A DNA stretch of 13,814 nucleotides from Paradesertivirga sp036399495 (GTDB taxonomy: Bacteria; Bacteroidota; Bacteroidia; Sphingobacteriales; Sphingobacteriaceae). Positions 6,557-13,723 of this stretch are shown one piece after another. The notes below the pieces were generated by a model. That model was given only the letters and a program-made list of their open reading frames with translations, was not told the origin of the DNA and searched no databases. Each line of letters opens with the position of its first letter. The stretch's first letter is position 1. The stretch is from NCBI GenBank assembly GCA_036399495.1, contig DASWMZ010000078.1:1-13814 (forward strand). Reading direction: 5' to 3'. The position numbers were made by a program, and so were the translations under genes.

Positions 6557-9367
6557 GTGATTAGCCGCTTACTTTTCGACAAAAATTTCAAGAATAAATT
6601 TAACTTACCGCCGCAGTTTATCTGGACGGTATTTGGCGTTTGTATTCTTCCTATCGCCTTTGTTATACCGCAGTTGTATTCAGGCGATCTCTATGCTAAG
6701 CCTTTACAGGTTAATTCCGACCATTGGTCTACACAATATTTGCTCTACAATATCTGGCTTATCTTCGGTATCGCTGCAGCGGTAATTACTTGCGCACTTT
6801 CGTTTGTAGATTTTGTCGTAAAAAAAGATATTTCCACGCCGATTGTAGGCGGTGCCTTAATTTGTGTGGCACTTTATGAGGCCTTTTTCCTCTTGCTCGA
6901 AAACAACTTTATAAGTTTCTCATTTAATTCGGCTAACGATATTTATCTCAAATGGTTTATTAGCCGTTTGGTTCATACACTGCTCTTAACAGGAAGCGTT
7001 TGGTACTTTATTGCTATCGATAAAAAAAACATTCGCAGCCTTGAACAAAAACGACGTGCGCTTTCCGGCTTACTAATTATCTTTTTATTAGTATTGGCAA
7101 TAGTAATACCGGTCACGTTTCTCCCAAAACAAATAGACGTTCTTGTAAATCAGAATGACTTCATTACTCATCCTTTTGAGCTGGTTATTTTAGTTATTTA
7201 TCTGATACAGGCATTCTGGTTGCTGCCATATTTTCTGATTCGTTTTCCATCATTGTTTACACGGATGATGGTTTTAAGTATTATCCCGGCAGCATTCGCA
7301 CAACTATTTATGGCCATCTATCAGCAACCGTATGATAGCTTTTTCAACGCCGCTTATTTTTTACGCTTCATCAATTATCTCATTCCTCTTCTGGGAATAA
7401 GTATGAATTATATTGATACAAGCCGAAAAGAAAAAAACATTATTTCAAGGTTAGATAACGAAATCCGGGAACGGGTTCTGATACAAAAAGATCTTGAACG
7501 ACGGGAGGAATTGCTTGCTACTGCAGAGAGCATTGCACACTTGGGCAGCTGGGAATTTGATACACTTACCGGATCGGTAAAATGGTCGGACGAGGCATAT
7601 AACATTTTCGGATATGATCCTGCAAAAGTCTCCCCTTCTTTGCGACTTCAGGAAGAAATCATTTCACCCCCATATCGCGAAAAAGTAAAAAGAGAATTAT
7701 CTTCAGCTGTACGAAATAACACCTCATACAATATTGAATACCAGATACAGCGAGCGAATGGCGATGTAAGACATGTACTCGCTCAAGGAAACTATGTTGG
7801 CCAGGATAAGAAGCTTATAAGCACCTTGCTGGATATCACAAATCTTCATGAGGCCTCGCAAAAACTTACCCAAAGTGAAGCATTATTACGCGAAGCCGAA
7901 GCGATATCTCATAATGGAAGCTGGGAATGGTTCATTGATGAAAATTCTTTTTTCTGGTCTGATGAATTGTATAGAATTCATGGTTTACTTCCAAGTCAGA
8001 ACAAAATAGACCTTGGATACTACGCCACCATTGTACACCCGGAAGACAGTAGTAAGTTTTTTGATACGCTCGAAACATCTAAAACTACCCGTCACCCATT
8101 CTCTTTAGAATATCGCATTGTTAAGCCTAATGGCGATGTAAGGTATCTGCTTTTAAACGGAAAATACAAGGTTGATTTCCTTGAAAATGAATACCAGGTT
8201 GTAGGTAATACGCAAGATATCACCGAGCTTAAAAACACCACTTTACAACTTGATAAAAGCGAAAGTATTTATCGCACCATTGCTAAAAATGTACCCGACA
8301 GTGCGGTTTTTCTCTTTGATAAAAAACGGGAGTTACTTCTTTCTGAGGGACCTGCAATTTCTAAAATAGATCCAACCGCTAGCTTAAGTCAGGGTATAAC
8401 CATCGAAGCCATGTTTGGCGAGGATTATGAACGTGCCTTATCATTTTACGAGTCGGCTTTAGAAGGAAATGAGAATCGCTATGATAAGATCATAAACGGT
8501 AAAACCTTTAAAATCACATATAACCCTGTTTACAGTTCAACCGCAAGCGAAATTTTTGGGGTAATGATTGTTATGCATGATATCACTGATATTAAAAAGG
8601 CCCAGCAAAGTTTAGAAAGCAAAGTTTCGGAGTTAAACAGATCAAATAGTGAGCTCGAACAATTCGCTTACGTTGCTTCGCACGATTTGCAGGAACCCTT
8701 AAGAAAGATTCGTGCTTTTGGCGACAGGCTTCAAAACAAATACGGCGCGCAGCTACCCACAGATGGCATTGATTATATCAATCGGATGCAAAATGCTTCT
8801 GAACGGATGCAGACGCTGATTGATGATCTGCTTACATTCTCCAGAATTAGCCGTCCGAACGAAGATTTTAAAAAGGTTGATCTCCTTGAAATAATGAAAG
8901 GCGTTATGGTAGATCTGGAATTTACCATTGATAAGAAAAATGCCCGGATTGAAGTTCTTGGGAATCAAACGTTAAAAGTAATTCCCTCGCAAATGAGGCA
9001 ATTATTTCAAAATTTAATCAGCAATTCTTTAAAGTTTACCAAAGAAGACGTTAAGCCTGAAATTAAAATCCAAATCGAGACTATAAATGGTATAGACTTT
9101 GCCAAAGAAGTTTTGCCTCTTAATCAGGATATCAGATATTGCAAGATCGAGCTTAAAGATAATGGCATTGGTTTTAATAACGAATATGCAGAAAAGATAT
9201 TTACGCTCTTTCAACGTCTTCATACCCGTAACGAATATGAGGGCACAGGTATAGGCCTGGCAGTATGTAAAAAAATAGTTGAAAATCATTCCGGATATAT
9301 TGAAGCAAAAGGTTCTGAGGGATCTGGTGCACTCTTTAATATTTATATACCCTTAGATATTGATTGA
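6557..9367 (+). CDS. Membrane-bound sensor histidine kinase with 8 TM helices and three PAS domains
   Basis: A 936-residue sensor kinase starting at GTG. The N-terminus has about eight hydrophobic helices (near residues 21-40, 61-83, 93-114, 134-155, 168-190, 207-228, 235-254 and 262-284), resembling an integral-membrane sensory domain of the MASE type; I cannot name the family with certainty. A short coiled linker (287-322) leads to PAS 1 (about 322-430, HLGSWEFD) and PAS 2 (445-558, HNGSWEWF), both with PAS_3-like N-G-D-V-R motifs, then PAS 3 (570-680, ending MHDITDIKKA). The dimerisation domain carries the phospho-accepting H709 in SHDLQEPLRKI. The ATPase domain shows the N box (NLISNSLKF, N823), G1 DNGIGF (868-873) and G2 GTGIGLA (896-902), all intact. 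The DHp subtype resembles phytochrome-type kinases that partner small Rcp1-like receivers, and such a receiver gene overlaps its stop codon. The signal sensed is unknown. Confidence 0.93.
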   Translation: MISRLLFDKNFKNKFNLPPQFIWTVFGVCILPIAFVIPQLYSGDLYAKPLQVNSDHWSTQYLLYNIWLIFGIAAAVITCALSFVDFVVKKDISTPIVGGALICVALYEAFFLLLENNFISFSFNSANDIYLKWFISRLVHTLLLTGSVWYFIAIDKKNIRSLEQKRRALSGLLIIFLLVLAIVIPVTFLPKQIDVLVNQNDFITHPFELVILVIYLIQAFWLLPYFLIRFPSLFTRMMVLSIIPAAFAQLFMAIYQQPYDSFFNAAYFLRFINYLIPLLGISMNYIDTSRKEKNIISRLDNEIRERVLIQKDLERREELLATAESIAHLGSWEFDTLTGSVKWSDEAYNIFGYDPAKVSPSLRLQEEIISPPYREKVKRELSSAVRNNTSYNIEYQIQRANGDVRHVLAQGNYVGQDKKLISTLLDITNLHEASQKLTQSEALLREAEAISHNGSWEWFIDENSFFWSDELYRIHGLLPSQNKIDLGYYATIVHPEDSSKFFDTLETSKTTRHPFSLEYRIVKPNGDVRYLLLNGKYKVDFLENEYQVVGNTQDITELKNTTLQLDKSESIYRTIAKNVPDSAVFLFDKKRELLLSEGPAISKIDPTASLSQGITIEAMFGEDYERALSFYESALEGNENRYDKIINGKTFKITYNPVYSSTASEIFGVMIVMHDITDIKKAQQSLESKVSELNRSNSELEQFAYVASHDLQEPLRKIRAFGDRLQNKYGAQLPTDGIDYINRMQNASERMQTLIDDLLTFSRISRPNEDFKKVDLLEIMKGVMVDLEFTIDKKNARIEVLGNQTLKVIPSQMRQLFQNLISNSLKFTKEDVKPEIKIQIETINGIDFAKEVLPLNQDIRYCKIELKDNGIGFNNEYAEKIFTLFQRLHTRNEYEGTGIGLAVCKKIVENHSGYIEAKGSEGSGALFNIYIPLDID

Positions 9368-9783
9368 TGAGAAAGAAGAAGCTAATATTAATTGCTGAAG
9401 ACGATGCCGATGACCGTTTAATGATTAAAGAGGCGTTCCTGGAAAATAATATGCCTGCCGGGATTGTCTTTTTCGAAAATGGCGCAGAGCTACTCGATTA
9501 CTTGTATAGTCTCGACGATGGTTCTGAAAGAACGCTTCCCGATCTTATTTTACTTGACTTAAATATGCCTAAAATGGATGGTAAAACCGTCCTTTCTAAA
9601 CTTAAAGTTCACAACATGTATAGTGATATTCCAATTGTAATTTTAACAACTTCCCGTTCTAAAGAAGAGGAAGAAAATGTTCTTGGAATGGGTGCATCTG
9701 GTTTTTTTACTAAACCGTCGTCATTCACAGAACTGGTTAACATTACCGCCGCTATATCTTCAAGATGGATTCAAAGTAACTAA
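9367..9783 (+). CDS. Single-domain response regulator (Rcp1/CheY-like)
   Basis: A 138-residue stand-alone receiver with no output domain. The ATG at 9367 shares one base with the TGA of the kinase (TGATG), so the genes are translationally coupled; an in-frame TTG one codon earlier is a poorer start. Visible sites are the acidic pocket E11-D12-D13 (AEDDADDRLMI), phospho-acceptor D64 (LILLDLNMPKMDG), T94/T95 (VILTTS) and K116 (FFTKP). All residues needed for phosphotransfer are present. The NMPKMDG and ILTTS pattern is typical of the small receivers paired with SHDLQEPLR-type kinases. Without an output domain it probably works by protein contact or as a relay or phosphate sink within this cluster. 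Confidence 0.93.
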   Translation: MRKKKLILIAEDDADDRLMIKEAFLENNMPAGIVFFENGAELLDYLYSLDDGSERTLPDLILLDLNMPKMDGKTVLSKLKVHNMYSDIPIVILTTSRSKEEEENVLGMGASGFFTKPSSFTELVNITAAISSRWIQSN

Positions 9784-9786
9784 TAG

Positions 9787-11226
9787 ATGAACACGGTTAA
9801 GATTCTTTTGGTTGATGATGATGAAGATGATTTTGTTCTTACCAAAGACATTTTAAAGGAAGTATCTAGCAGTCAAAATTACGAAGTAACCTGGTGCAGC
9901 AATTTCTCGGAAGCGATTAACGCGATGCTGAAAAGTCGCTATGATATTTACCTTGTTGATTATCGTTTAGGGAAAGACTCGGGCATGGACCTTCTAAATG
10001 AAGCCATAAAATCTAATTGCACCGAACCAATTATTATGCTTACCGGCAAAGGCGATCTTAAAATAGATCGAGAGGCCATGCAGTTAGGCGCAGCAGATTA
10101 TTTAATTAAGGATAACCTTACTGCACAGAGTTTAGAGCGATCCATTCGATACGCTATCGCTCATAATAAAACACTTCAGGAATTAAAAAGAAGTGAAAAT
10201 AAGTTTCGCATTATCTTCGAGCGATCGAAAGATCCAATGCTGATTACTAATCCCAAAGGTCAGATAATTGACGCGAACCCTACGGCTCTTAATTTCTTTG
10301 AAACTACATTTTCGGAGCTTACCAAAATGCATGTAGAGGCTCTGTACAAGAAAAAAGCAGACAGATCTGATTACTTAAAAAAGATAAGTTCCCAAGGCTC
10401 TGTTACAGAATTTGAGGTAGAAATGCGCACTCTTTCGGGAAAGACGAAATTTTGCAGCATCTCATCGTTTATGCAGGTTTCTCAACATGGCAACGAAGAA
10501 CGCTTCTATTCTACTATTCACGATTTAACATCTCGAATCACTCAGGAAAAAGATGCTGCTTTAACTGCGAAAATAGCTGCAACAGAACGCTTCGCGAAAA
10601 ACATTTCGAACGAGATACAAAATCCTTTATCCTATATAAATCTAGCCATTGACGAACTTTCCAACGTATTAAACAACGAGGAAGCTTTGATTTTGGCTGA
10701 TATTATAAAAGCTAATTGTGAGAAGATAAATGCGCTTACAACCGAACTAATACAAAGCACCGATTCCCCATATCTGAGATTAGTAGAAACTGATTTAAAT
10801 CTACTTCTTGCAGAGTTGCTGGAAGAGCTTCTGCAAGAACCGGAAGTAAACATTCAATATATTCCATTCGAACAACCTCTTATTATAAAGGCTGAATCGG
10901 AAAAACTGAAGTTTGCACTCAAAAACATTATTATCAATGCGGTTGAGGCTGTCGATAAAACGGATGGCACGGTGGAGATTAGATTAGAAAGACACGTCAG
11001 GGGTATACGAATTAACATAAAAGATAATGGCCCCGCAATTTTACCTGAAAACATTGATAAAATATTTGAACCATTTTTCACTACCAAAATGAAAGGCATG
11101 GGTTTTGGCTTAACCAGCGCACAACGCATCGTTGATACCCATAACGGAAGAATAACTGTCAAAAGCGAATCCGGTGCAGGAACTATCTTTAGTGTAACTT
11201 TACCTCTTCAGAACAATACTGCTTAA
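9787..11226 (+). CDS. REC-PAS-histidine-kinase-like protein lacking the phospho-accepting His
   Basis: A soluble 479-residue protein. An N-terminal receiver (about residues 4-125) has D10-D12, phospho-site D58 (VDYRLG), T86 and K108, all intact. A PAS domain follows (about 137-250, FERSKDPMLITNPKGQIIDAN). The dimerisation helix reads KNISNEIQNPLSYINLAIDEL. The family pattern is A-H-E-(I/V)-x-N-P-L, so N275 occupies the histidine position. The ATPase domain keeps its N box (LKNIIINAVEAV, N380/N384), F-box region FEPFFTTK and G2 GMGFGL (437-442), but G1 reads DNGPAI (413-418) where DNGPGI is usual. It starts 3 bases after the small receiver gene and is the last of the four-gene run. The frame is fully open and codon use looks normal, so this seems an expressed protein with altered catalysis, perhaps a pseudokinase controlled by its own receiver. 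Confidence 0.88.
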   Translation: MNTVKILLVDDDEDDFVLTKDILKEVSSSQNYEVTWCSNFSEAINAMLKSRYDIYLVDYRLGKDSGMDLLNEAIKSNCTEPIIMLTGKGDLKIDREAMQLGAADYLIKDNLTAQSLERSIRYAIAHNKTLQELKRSENKFRIIFERSKDPMLITNPKGQIIDANPTALNFFETTFSELTKMHVEALYKKKADRSDYLKKISSQGSVTEFEVEMRTLSGKTKFCSISSFMQVSQHGNEERFYSTIHDLTSRITQEKDAALTAKIAATERFAKNISNEIQNPLSYINLAIDELSNVLNNEEALILADIIKANCEKINALTTELIQSTDSPYLRLVETDLNLLLAELLEELLQEPEVNIQYIPFEQPLIIKAESEKLKFALKNIIINAVEAVDKTDGTVEIRLERHVRGIRINIKDNGPAILPENIDKIFEPFFTTKMKGMGFGLTSAQRIVDTHNGRITVKSESGAGTIFSVTLPLQNNTA

Positions 11227-11230
11227 GTTC

Positions 11231-11273
11231 TAACATTTTTAAGCAAAACATGTTATGCCATATAAAGTATGGC
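11231..11273 (+). terminator. Two small inverted repeats after the signalling operon; weak terminator or attenuator
   Basis: TAACAT (11231-11236) pairs with ATGTTA (11250-11255) across a 13-base loop. GCCATA (11257-11262) pairs perfectly with TATGGC (11268-11273) across a 5-base loop and is followed at 11274 by CGCTTTTA. The second hairpin lies 30 bases after the preceding stop and could act as a weak terminator; the stem is only 6 bp and the T-run is short. Its position also argues that translation of the next gene starts at 11295 rather than at the upstream ATG 11250. Confidence 0.3.
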
Positions 11274-11294
11274 CGCTTTTATGTAACTCACATT

Positions 11295-12338
11295 ATGGCA
11301 TTTTTCAACTACAAGCAACGCAATAATATCCTTCTAATAATCCTTATAATTCTGGCCGCAGGGATTATTTATTCGCTTAGATACATTGCCGGAACCTTGC
11401 TAAGTACCGTTGTGATGTATACCATTTTCCGGCCTATGTATCTCTATTTTATACAAAATTGGAAATGGAAAAAAGCCGCGGCAAGTTTGGCTGTAATCTT
11501 TAGCTCATTCATCATTATTATACTGCCTTTTATTGTATTACTCTTAATGGTAATGAATAAGGTAAATGAGTTTAGGCATGATCCATTACGTGTACAATAT
11601 ATTGTAAAACGACTTGATGCATTTTTTTATAAAACATTCAGTCAGCGTAACTTGGTAGACAACGCCATGGATAAAGCGAGCGAATATGCTAAAGATTTAT
11701 TTCCATCCCTGTTAGGAACCGCAGGATCGTTATTACTGGGAATTTCGGTTATGTATTTCCTTTTGTATTTCATGTTCAGGCACTACAAAAAGTTCGAAGA
11801 AGGCTTAATAAGATATTCCCCTTTCCGAGAACAAAATGCCTTAAAGTTTGCTGATGAATTGAAGTATACCACCTATTCAAATGTATTGGGCCAAGGTCTT
11901 ATTGCAGTTGTACAGGGCGCTTTGGTGACGCTGGGATTTTTTATCTTTAATATCCCGGATGCGCTATTTTGGGGTGTGATATCAACCTTTTTATCATTTC
12001 TCCCACTTATTGGCGCTGCACTGGTTTTCGTACCGGCCGGGATACTCGAACTGGCCAATGGCCATGAAACATCGGGCTGGGGTATTTTAATCTGGAGCTT
12101 CATATTAGTTACAAATATTGATAATGTGATCCGGTTTCTTATTGCCAGGCACGTTGGAAATATTCATCCAATAATTACAATTATTGGAGTTGTGGTTGGA
12201 ATTCCAGCCTTCGGTATTATGGGCCTGGTTTACGGACCATTACTATTATCATATTTTATTCTTACGGTTCGAATTTATGAGACGAGTAAATTGGCAAGCG
12301 AAAGGTTAGAACAGATCCGCTCATCGGAAGAAGAATAA
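11295..12338 (+). CDS. AI-2E family transporter (PerM/TqsA-like membrane protein)
   Basis: A 347-residue integral membrane protein, matching the family's usual length of about 350. Members are put forward as exporters of small molecules, ions or signals; the substrate cannot be read from sequence and quorum-signal transport should not be assumed. Helices lie near the N-terminus (NNILLIILIILAAGIIYS), around FSSFIIIILPFIVLLLMVM and AGSLLLGISVMYFLLYFMF, and through the C-terminal half. The conserved block NIDNVIRFLIARHVGNIHP is followed by a glycine-rich IGVVVGIPAFGIMGLVYGP hairpin, both diagnostic of the family. I chose ATG 11295 (MAFFNYKQRNN) over the in-frame ATG 11250, whose 15 extra codons run through two inverted repeats and look unlike a family N-terminus. 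It stands 68 bases after the signalling operon and could be read through from it. Confidence 0.88.
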   Translation: MAFFNYKQRNNILLIILIILAAGIIYSLRYIAGTLLSTVVMYTIFRPMYLYFIQNWKWKKAAASLAVIFSSFIIIILPFIVLLLMVMNKVNEFRHDPLRVQYIVKRLDAFFYKTFSQRNLVDNAMDKASEYAKDLFPSLLGTAGSLLLGISVMYFLLYFMFRHYKKFEEGLIRYSPFREQNALKFADELKYTTYSNVLGQGLIAVVQGALVTLGFFIFNIPDALFWGVISTFLSFLPLIGAALVFVPAGILELANGHETSGWGILIWSFILVTNIDNVIRFLIARHVGNIHPIITIIGVVVGIPAFGIMGLVYGPLLLSYFILTVRIYETSKLASERLEQIRSSEEE

Positions 12339-12423
12339 ATTTTATCCAAACAGTTTGTTTTATGCTTTGTATTAATAGAAACTGATATAATTAACAAGAT
12401 TAAATTCTTAAAATATTAAAATC

Positions 12424-12681
12424 ATGAATGACAATACAAAAGTTCTTGCCGCATTATTAGCAGGTTTAGCCGCGGGAGCAGCAATAGGAGTTCTTTTCGC
12501 ACCCGAAAATGGTTCCGAAACCAGAGACAAGCTAAACGATGCATTGAAAAACCTTAGCGATGTAATTAAAGATCGTGCGGCAGAAGAAATTGATCATTTA
12601 TCAAACTTTAAAGAAAGTGTAGTGGATAAAATAAGAGAGCGTTTCAATAAAGAAGGCTTTGATTCTTCGATCCACAACTAG
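12424..12681 (+). CDS. YtxH domain-containing small membrane protein
   Basis: An 85-residue protein with one N-terminal glycine/alanine-rich helix (residues 7-26, VLAALLAGLAAGAAIGVLFA) followed at once by the YtxH signature APENGSETRDKL, then a long charged amphipathic helix likely to be cytoplasmic. Proteins of this type are often labelled general-stress or gas-vesicle-like, but the biochemical role is unknown and no gas-vesicle genes are near. The 85-base AT-rich gap before it holds TTTG-containing stretches but no clean TAnnTTTG box. It opens a run of three small genes (gaps of 35 and -1 bases) that seem to form one envelope-related unit. Confidence 0.88.
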   Translation: MNDNTKVLAALLAGLAAGAAIGVLFAPENGSETRDKLNDALKNLSDVIKDRAAEEIDHLSNFKESVVDKIRERFNKEGFDSSIHN

Positions 12682-12716
12682 TAAAACATGGCGTAAAAAC
12701 CTTTAGATTATTTGTC

Positions 12717-13091
12717 ATGCCCGAAACTCAATCTCAAACCCAGGAGCCAAAAGAGAAAGCAACACCAGATGTGATTGCTTTATTAAAAGAATATATAGCA
12801 ACTAAGGTTGAATTAACCCGATTAACACTACTTGAAAAAGTTACGGTTGTCACCGCGAATCTAATTACCGATTCGTTTGTGCTGATTATGGGTCTTTTGA
12901 CTTTCCTTTTTGCGTCTTTTACATTAGCACTTTATTTAGGTGAAAGGCTTGATTCTTACGCAGCAGGGTTTGGTATCGTAGCATTAATTTATCTTTCGCT
13001 TGCGCTAATAATGTTCTTCATAAAAGACAAGCTGGTTGAGAAATACCTGCATAATTTTATGGTGAAGCGGATATTTAATAAGAAGAAATAA
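12717..13091 (+). CDS. Two-helix membrane protein of the holin superfamily III type
   Basis: A 124-residue protein with a polar Q/E/K-rich N-terminus, an amphipathic helix (DVIALLKEYIATKVELTRL, residues 20-38), two membrane helices (about 48-73 and 83-104) and a basic C-terminal tail (HNFMVKRIFNKKK). The amphipathic K-E-Y-x-x-x-K-x-E-L-x-R-L helix before two transmembrane segments is the pattern annotated as phage holin family / Phage_holin_3_6. In Bacteroidetes such genes are usually chromosomal companions of YtxH genes with no phage or lysin nearby, as here, so a lysis role is unlikely. Its TAA overlaps the next ATG by one base (TAATG), indicating translational coupling. Real function unknown. 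Confidence 0.8.
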   Translation: MPETQSQTQEPKEKATPDVIALLKEYIATKVELTRLTLLEKVTVVTANLITDSFVLIMGLLTFLFASFTLALYLGERLDSYAAGFGIVALIYLSLALIMFFIKDKLVEKYLHNFMVKRIFNKKK

Positions 13092-13516
13092 TGGAAAAGT
13101 CGTTTAGCAGTTTAGCAGAATTAAGAGCCGAAATTGACTTTCTAAAGGTCAAAGAATTTAAAGATAAAGAGGCACTGAAAGAAGGTTTTAAAAGCCCGAA
13201 AGCGTTATTTGGCATCTTTAAATCTGATAGCGGAAAAAAATCGTTCACTCAAGATTTAATGCAGCAGGATATTTTTACAAACCTGTCGCGAGTATTGTTA
13301 CCAATTCTCCTGAATGGATTTGTGTTTAAGAAATCCGGCTTCATCACCAAAACACTGATCACCTTCTTATCGCAAAAAGCGGCAAAGCAGGTAAGTTCTG
13401 ATAAGCTTACAGGCTTGCTTGATAAATTTTCGGGAATGTTTAAGGGTAATGGGAAACCACAGAGAGCGGCGGCAATAAGGGATTATGGTATCCCGCCGGA
13501 TAGTGAGACGTATTAA
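13091..13516 (+). CDS. Hypothetical protein, third gene of the YtxH/holin-like unit
   Basis: A 141-residue protein that I do not recognise. The first 50 residues are highly charged and helical (LRAEIDFLKVKEFKDKEALK). The middle, about 78-112, contains a moderately hydrophobic stretch (LSRVLLPILLNGFVF, then GFITKTLITFLSQKAAKQV) that could be a membrane-associated or amphipathic helix rather than a clear transmembrane segment. The tail is basic and then polar (RAAAIRDYGIPPDSETY). The ATG overlaps the preceding stop by one base, so the two products are probably made together and may interact at the inner membrane. No catalytic motif, signal peptide or lipobox is visible. A strong hairpin follows 26 bases after the stop, making this the last gene of the unit. 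Confidence 0.8.
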   Translation: MEKSFSSLAELRAEIDFLKVKEFKDKEALKEGFKSPKALFGIFKSDSGKKSFTQDLMQQDIFTNLSRVLLPILLNGFVFKKSGFITKTLITFLSQKAAKQVSSDKLTGLLDKFSGMFKGNGKPQRAAAIRDYGIPPDSETY

Positions 13517-13542
13517 ATTCGCTTGAGGTGATAACACATTTG

Positions 13543-13579
13543 AACCTGATGATTAGAAATTGTCAGGTTTTGTCTTTTA
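13543..13579 (+). terminator. Rho-independent-type terminator after the YtxH/holin-like unit
   Basis: AACCTGA (13543-13549) pairs perfectly with TCAGGTT (13563-13569), extendable by one T-G wobble, around a loop of about 11-13 bases. The following bases TTGTCTTTTA are T-rich. It starts 26 bases after the TAA at 13514-13516 and fits termination of the plus-strand unit. The stem is of moderate strength. Confidence 0.6.
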
Positions 13580-13723
13580 TAGAGGCTCGACAACGGGTTT
13601 ACTGTACCGCTTTTTCAACCACCCTAATGGCTCTTCCAATTGGCCTTTGTACTTTCGGGCAACGAATAACTAAGCTAATGTAATATGCTCGCGGTAGTAA
13701 GGGATATAAAAATAATCAATCAT
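13577..13723 (-). pseudogene. Possible decayed reading frame on the minus strand
   Basis: From ATG 13723 the minus strand reads 49 codons in one frame with a single internal stop, TAG at 13672-13670, before TAA at 13579-13577. The first part begins MIDYFYIPYYREHITLA. The second includes VARKYKGQLEEPLGWLKKRY, which looks more like folded coding sequence than random AT-rich spacer. I do not recognise a family. It may be a remnant of a lost gene or a chance frame. Confidence 0.25.

Noticed and set aside
11250..11294. Fifteen-codon N-terminal extension of the AI-2E protein from ATG 11250
   Set aside because: The sequence runs through two inverted repeats and does not look like the family N-terminus; ATG 11295 gives a normal-length protein.
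12717..13091. Prophage interpretation of the holin-like gene
   Set aside because: No endolysin, structural, integrase or other phage gene is present, and the neighbours are YtxH and a hypothetical gene.
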